Source: DATFXM01 sp035315885 (lineage in GTDB: Bacteria > Acidobacteriota > Blastocatellia > UBA7656). Taken from it: a DNA stretch of 13,194 bases. Where the stretch lies: assembly GCA_035315885.1 (NCBI GenBank), contig DATFXM010000103.1, positions 1 to 13,194 of the forward strand, written 5' to 3'. The position numbers and the translations under genes are program-made. Each line of letters begins with the position of its first letter. Position 1 is the first letter of the stretch. This document shows, piece by piece, positions 8,963 to 13,194 of this stretch. The notes beneath the pieces were generated by a model. The model was not told where the DNA came from and did not search any database. It saw only the letters and a list, made by a program, of their open reading frames with translations.

Positions 8963-11900
8963 ATGTCACACAAAAAGACTGATGACGAGATCATAAAGAA
9001 GACTCATAACACCGCCAGATTCTTTGTCGAGACGCGTCAGATCTCGTGGGTGCTGCTGATCGGCGTCTTGCTGTGGGGAGCGTACTCGTACTTTAGCATG
9101 CCCCAAAGAAAGGACCCGGACATCGCAGTGAGGCAAGCGGTCGCCATAACGCCGTGGCCTGGTGCCAGCGCCGATAAAGTCGAGCAGTTAGTCACAAAGA
9201 AGATCGAAGAGCAGATGGCTGCGAACGCGCTGGTGACAAAGATCGAATCGATTTCCCGAACAAGCGTTTCGGTCGTGTATCTGGAGCTTGACGAGAAGTC
9301 GCGTCAAAGCGAGTGGAGTAAGCAGCTCGACGATGTGGCTTTCAGGCTGAACGCCATAGGGGATCTGCCGAGCGGGGCTGGACCTATAGACTTCATTCGC
9401 GACTTTGGCGACACCGCAGCCCTCATGCTGACGGTCGCGAGTCCGAAGGCAAGCGACGCCGATATCGCGCTGCGCGCGCGAGCCATTGAACAGTCCATCG
9501 AACGCGTTCGCGCTGAAGCATCAGGATCCCGAAACACCGGCTCCCGAGCCTCCGATCGATTCACGATTGTCGTGAACTTTCCGCAATCGCTTGGAGCGCG
9601 AATCGTGCATCCGGCGCTGGAGGCCTTTGCCGACTTCTGCCGTGAGAAGAACACGGTCGCTGACATTCGACTCATCGAAGGGGCCGGCTTCATCGGGCTT
9701 GACGGGGTCTCGAGCGACGACGACGCGACGCTTCTGGGGTATGTTCAGCAATTCGTGACGGAGCGAATGCAGTCGTCGGGGTTTCATCCGGATACCTGGC
9801 AGCCGGCGATTATTCGCAATCCTCAGGACTCGCGTGATCGAATCGCCGAGGTGGCGGGCGACCGTTACACCTACAAGGAGCTCGATCAATTCACCGATCT
9901 GATCTCGAAAACGCTAAAGACGTTGCCGGAGGTTTCAAAGGTCGAGCGCAAGGGTCTGCTGGATCAAAAAATCTACCTGGTGTATTCGCAGGAGCGATTG
10001 GCATCCTACGGCATTCCGATCTCGAAGTTGCCGGATATCTTGAAGGCCCGCAACATCACTGTTGCCGGCGGGCAGATCGACGTTGAGGGCAAGAACCTGA
10101 CGATCGATCCATCTGGAGAGTTCAAGAGCGAGAAGGAAATCGGCGACGTCGTCCTCACGGTTTCGAGCAGCGGCGCTCCGGTGTACCTGCGCGATCTGTT
10201 TGTCATTTCGCGAGGCTATACGAGCCCCGCGCGCTACCTGAACTTCTACGACTCCAAAGACGCCAATGGAAATTGGCGGCGAACGCGTGCGGTCACGCTA
10301 TCTGTTCAGATGCGATCGGGAGAGATCATTGGCAACTTCGGCAAGGCAATCGACAAGGCTCTTTCTGGACTGAGTGCGCAATTGCCGGATGATCTGACGA
10401 TGGCTCGCACCAGCGATCAGCCGCGACAGGTAGACGAGAGCATAGACCTCTTCATGGTGAGTCTGTACGAAGCGATTATCCTTGTCGTGGTGGTTTCGCT
10501 GGTGGGTTTTTGGGAATGGCGTTCAGCGCTGCTGATGGCGCTTGCGATACCGATAACCCTCGCGATGACATTCGGGATGATGCACATCCTGAACATCGAC
10601 CTTCAGCAGATCTCTATCGCAACGCTGATCATCGCGCTCGGGCTGCTGGTCGACGATCCGGTGGTTGCGGGCGATTCAATCAAACGCGAGCTCGGGGCCG
10701 GACATCGGTCGATCGTAGCTGCCTGGCTAGGGCCGACCAAACTTGCCGGCGCGATCATGTTCGCGACAATCACTAATATTGTTGCGTACCTGCCGTTTCT
10801 GAGTCTCACCGGCGATACCGGTGCGTTTATCTACAGCATGCCGGTGGTGATTACTTGCTCGCTGGTAGCCTCGCGACTGGCATCAATGACGTTCTTGCCT
10901 TTGCTTGGCTTTTACATGATCAAGCCAAAGAAGGAGCCTTCGATCGAAGAGCGTCGTAAGAAGGGCTTCGCGGCCTTTTACTATCGAGTCGGGACTGCGG
11001 CAATAAACCATCGATGGAAAGTACTGGCCGGCTCGCTCGCGTTTCTCGCGCTTGGTGCTTTCTTCATGAGTCAGCTGAAGACGCAGTTCTTTCCCAAGGA
11101 CCTTTCTTATCTTTCCTACGTGGACGTATGGCTTCCAGAAGATGCGCCGCTGGACGCTACCGACAAAGCCGCGACTCATGCGGAAACAGTGATCCGAGAA
11201 GCGATCGGTCGATACGCCGCGCAACACTCCGACAAGGCGGGGAAAAAACCCGCGATGCTCAGATCGCTGACGACATTTGTCGGCGGCGGCGGTCCACGAT
11301 TCTGGTTCTCGGTATCGCCGGAGCAGCAGCAACTGAATTACGCGCAGATCATCGTCGAAGTCAGCGACAAGCACGAGACCGAACATTTGATCGCCCCGTT
11401 GCAGGAGGCGCTTTCGTCACAAGTCCCCGAGGCGCGCATCGACGTTCGGCAACTGGAGTCGGGCAAGTCTGTGGGGTTGCCGATTTCAATTCGGATTTCA
11501 GGCGACGATCCGGCAGCGCTCCGGGCGGATGCCGAACAGGTGATGGACATCTTTCGCTCGATCCCCGAGGCTGCACGTCCGCGCGACGACTGGGGTGATG
11601 AAAGCTTCGCAGTCAAGATGCAGACCGATTCGGACCGTGCCAACATCGCGGGCATCACAAACCTCGACGTGGCGGCGGCATCCGCCACGGCCCTGAGCGG
11701 CTACCCGGTCACCACGCTCCGTGAAGGGGACAAGGAATTGCAGGTGGTAGCCCAGTTGCGAATGGAGGAGCGCGCGAGGCTGGCCGACCTCAACAACCTC
11801 TATGTGTATTCATCGTCCGGAACGCAATCCGTTCCGCTGAGACAAGTCTCTTCGGTGTCTTATCAAATGCAGACCGAGAAGCTTCGCCGGCGAAACCAGT

Positions 11901-12619
11901 TCCGTACAATAACGGTCTCGTGCTCGCCGGTGCATGGCGTGCTGGCAAGCGAGGTGATGACGCAGGCGAGACCTAAGCTGACCGAATTCGCCAACGCGCT
12001 CCCCCCGGGCTACAAGATGGAAATTGGCGGCGAGGAGGAATCGCAGGATGAAGGATTTCACGACCTCGCGATCGTCCTTGCGATATCGGTCGCCGTGATT
12101 TTTCTGACGCTGGTCTTCCAATTCCGAAGCGCGATTAAGCCGGTGATCGTTTTTGCTGCGGTCCCGTACGGGGCAGCCGGCGCTTTGGCGGTATTGTGGC
12201 TGATGGGCGCGCCGTTCGGGTTCATGGCGTTTCTCGGAGTTGTCAGTCTGGTGGGAGTGATCGTCAGTCACATCATCGTGCTGTTTGACTTCATTGAGGA
12301 GAAGCACGCGGAAGGCGAACCGCTCAAAGAAGCGTTGCTCGACGCAGGAATCATCAGGCTGAGACCGGTATTGATCACGGTCGGGGCTACGGTGATCGCT
12401 CTGTTCCCGCTTGCGATGCACGGAGGTCCGCTGTGGGAGCCGATGTGCTACGCGCAGATCGGCGGTCTCACCGTGGCTACGTTCATAACGCTGTTGCTCG
12501 TGCCGGTGATCTACTCGATCTTCGTACTCGACTTGAAGCTCATCAAATGGGAGGCGATTGAAACCCGAGCCGAACCGGTCGCTGGATCCGGCGACTCCCC
12601 GGTGGTCGTGGCAAGCTAA
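8963..12619 (+). CDS. RND efflux permease (HAE1/AcrB-like) with an inserted porter segment
   Basis: This is the inner-membrane, proton-driven pump of the tripartite system. At 1218 aa it is about 170-190 residues longer than AcrB. The start has GGGAGGA (8947-8953) nine bases upstream. TM1 is at about 27-46, followed by FSMPQRKDPDI. TM2-6 lie at about 497-650. TM4 carries the proton-relay pair in GLLVDDPVVAGDSI (Asp564, Asp565). TM7 is at about 685-703 and TM8-12 at about 1034-1190. The TM10 motif, VIVSHIIVLFDFIEE, replaces the AcrB Lys940-Asn pair with Ser-His, so the relay differs from AcrB. Extra sequence sits in the first periplasmic loop at about 180-295 (ASDRFTIVVNFPQSLGARIV to WQPAIIRNPQDSRDRIAEVA), between the PN2 strand (ALMLTVASP) and its helix (YTYKELDQFTDLI). 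The family usually exports hydrophobic drugs, dyes, solvents or metabolites. The substrate here is unknown. Confidence 0.94.
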   Translation: MSHKKTDDEIIKKTHNTARFFVETRQISWVLLIGVLLWGAYSYFSMPQRKDPDIAVRQAVAITPWPGASADKVEQLVTKKIEEQMAANALVTKIESISRTSVSVVYLELDEKSRQSEWSKQLDDVAFRLNAIGDLPSGAGPIDFIRDFGDTAALMLTVASPKASDADIALRARAIEQSIERVRAEASGSRNTGSRASDRFTIVVNFPQSLGARIVHPALEAFADFCREKNTVADIRLIEGAGFIGLDGVSSDDDATLLGYVQQFVTERMQSSGFHPDTWQPAIIRNPQDSRDRIAEVAGDRYTYKELDQFTDLISKTLKTLPEVSKVERKGLLDQKIYLVYSQERLASYGIPISKLPDILKARNITVAGGQIDVEGKNLTIDPSGEFKSEKEIGDVVLTVSSSGAPVYLRDLFVISRGYTSPARYLNFYDSKDANGNWRRTRAVTLSVQMRSGEIIGNFGKAIDKALSGLSAQLPDDLTMARTSDQPRQVDESIDLFMVSLYEAIILVVVVSLVGFWEWRSALLMALAIPITLAMTFGMMHILNIDLQQISIATLIIALGLLVDDPVVAGDSIKRELGAGHRSIVAAWLGPTKLAGAIMFATITNIVAYLPFLSLTGDTGAFIYSMPVVITCSLVASRLASMTFLPLLGFYMIKPKKEPSIEERRKKGFAAFYYRVGTAAINHRWKVLAGSLAFLALGAFFMSQLKTQFFPKDLSYLSYVDVWLPEDAPLDATDKAATHAETVIREAIGRYAAQHSDKAGKKPAMLRSLTTFVGGGGPRFWFSVSPEQQQLNYAQIIVEVSDKHETEHLIAPLQEALSSQVPEARIDVRQLESGKSVGLPISIRISGDDPAALRADAEQVMDIFRSIPEAARPRDDWGDESFAVKMQTDSDRANIAGITNLDVAAASATALSGYPVTTLREGDKELQVVAQLRMEERARLADLNNLYVYSSSGTQSVPLRQVSSVSYQMQTEKLRRRNQFRTITVSCSPVHGVLASEVMTQARPKLTEFANALPPGYKMEIGGEEESQDEGFHDLAIVLAISVAVIFLTLVFQFRSAIKPVIVFAAVPYGAAGALAVLWLMGAPFGFMAFLGVVSLVGVIVSHIIVLFDFIEEKHAEGEPLKEALLDAGIIRLRPVLITVGATVIALFPLAMHGGPLWEPMCYAQIGGLTVATFITLLLVPVIYSIFVLDLKLIKWEAIETRAEPVAGSGDSPVVVAS

Positions 12620-12723
12620 AGAGCCTGCTTGCTGTAGTCGAGTACGGTGTTGTCCTGGTTTGGTCGCGACTTAGCGAATCGGCGGTGTGCCCGAGATGCG
12701 CGATTAAGTAAGACGGGTTTCAC

Positions 12724-12757
12724 GCAAAGAGCGCAAAGGGTTGCAAAGGCCGCAAGG
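12724..12757. repeat. GCAAAG short tandem repeat
   Basis: GCAAAG occurs at 12724-12729, 12733-12738 and 12743-12748, with a variant GCAAGG at 12752-12757, spaced 9, 10 and 9 bases. Similar GCAAAG-rich tracts are, as I remember them, dispersed intergenic repeats in several environmental bacteria. The last units overlap the left arm of the hairpin at 12746-12777. Confidence 0.4.
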
Positions 12758-12777
12758 GTCTTGAGCTTTGCGGCCTT
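12746..12777. terminator. Terminator-like hairpin between convergent genes
   Basis: AAGGCCGCAA (12746-12755) and TTGCGGCCTT (12768-12777) form a perfect 10-bp stem with a 12-nt loop. On the + strand ATTCTTTT follows four bases later, which fits intrinsic termination of the efflux operon (stop at 12619). The minus strand could also use the hairpin for the HYR gene (stop at 12799), though without a strong T run on that side. Confidence 0.55.
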
Positions 12778-12798
12778 CGCATTCTTTTGGGACCAGAT

Positions 12799-13194
12799 TC
12801 ACGGACAGTTACAAGAACTGTTCCGGATGTCTCTGTCAGTGATCGAGCATTTGAGTGTACCCGGCGGCGACTGCAACGTAGCGCTTGCTTTGAACTGAGC
12901 CTTGTCCACCAAAGCGCTGACGCGGCGGTCCGCGGTGTGTGTCAGGGACATCAGGCAACCTCTCACCGTCACGGTGCCTACGCCGGTGTACGTAGTCCCG
13001 CCGCAGCAGAATTTGTACTCGCCGGTTTGGGAGTTGAACAGCAAGACAGTATTCGGATTGCTGTCATCCTGTATGCACACATCGAACACCGTCACGCTGA
13101 AACTGCAGCTCGCGGTGTTTCCAGCCGCATCGGTCGCGGTGCATGTCACCGTGGTCGAACCCGTAGGCATGCACGATCCGCTCGGCGGCACGCA
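12799..13194 (-). CDS. HYR-domain secreted protein, C-terminal part (5' end outside the window)
   Basis: The frame is open to the right edge, so this is only the last 131 or so codons; the GTG near 13191 is just an internal Val. The visible part begins inside a HYR (hyalin repeat, Ig-like) domain, with the hallmark TTVTCTATDAAGNTASCSFS followed by VTVFD. After it comes a Cys-rich tail of about 95 residues: VCIQDDSNPNTVLLFNSQTG, a CCGG pair, then GTVTVRGC, LQSPPGTLKCSITDRDIRNS and a final CNCP. I recall similar tails on HYR proteins of Acidobacteriota but cannot verify this. Such proteins are usually large, secreted or surface-attached, with repeats acting as spacers or adhesion modules. The gene is convergent with the efflux operon. 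Full length, signal peptide and other domains cannot be judged. Confidence 0.75.
   Translation of the reverse strand, partial: CVPPSGSCMPTGSTTVTCTATDAAGNTASCSFSVTVFDVCIQDDSNPNTVLLFNSQTGEYKFCCGGTTYTGVGTVTVRGCLMSLTHTADRRVSALVDKAQFKASATLQSPPGTLKCSITDRDIRNSSCNCP

Noticed and set aside
12647..12898. 83-aa open frame after the pump gene
   Set aside because: It runs through the GCAAAG repeat and the terminator hairpin and into the HYR gene on the other strand.

Overview
The window looks like chromosomal DNA from a moderately GC-rich Gram-negative bacterium. I would guess Acidobacteriota, perhaps Blastocatellia. The hints are a tripartite RND efflux system headed by a small STAS-like gene, an unusually long RND pump with an inserted periplasmic segment, a secreted HYR-domain protein with a Cys-rich tail, and a GCAAAG-rich intergenic repeat. 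This placement rests on remembered family resemblance, not on a search.

Layout from left to right: (1) 1-1170 (+) holds an unrecognised, basic, probably membrane-anchored protein. (2) 1171-1403 is a gap between convergent genes. It contains a 61-nt tRNA-like element with perfect acceptor and T stems but no D arm. (3) 1404-4040 (-) encodes a sigma-54-dependent activator with three GAF domains, an AAA+ domain carrying GAFTGA, and a Fis-type HTH (FhlA-like architecture). (4) 4166-5425 (-) encodes a PHBH/UbiH-type FAD monooxygenase, transcribed in the same direction just upstream of the activator. (5) 5426-5924 is a 499-bp divergent control region. It carries two tandem dyads (GCCG-N6-CGGC) and, 30 bp before the next gene, a strong match to a -24/-12 sigma-54 promoter. 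(6) 5925-12619 (+) is an efflux operon: STAS-like protein, TolC-family outer-membrane protein, lipoprotein membrane-fusion protein and RND permease. (7) 12620-12798 is a convergent gap with a GCAAAG repeat and a terminator-like hairpin. (8) 12799-13194 (-) is the 3' end of a secreted HYR-domain protein that runs off the window.

The most informative reading is regulatory. A sigma-54 promoter with upstream dyads precedes the efflux operon, and a sigma-54 activator with three small-molecule-type sensor domains is encoded about 1.9 kb away beside a flavin monooxygenase. A coherent hypothesis is that the activator senses a small, possibly aromatic or lipophilic compound. It would then switch on export of that compound through the STAS-TolC-MFP-RND system, while the monooxygenase modifies it. 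The promoter and the protein families are seen in the sequence. The link between this activator and this promoter, and the nature of the compound, are inference.
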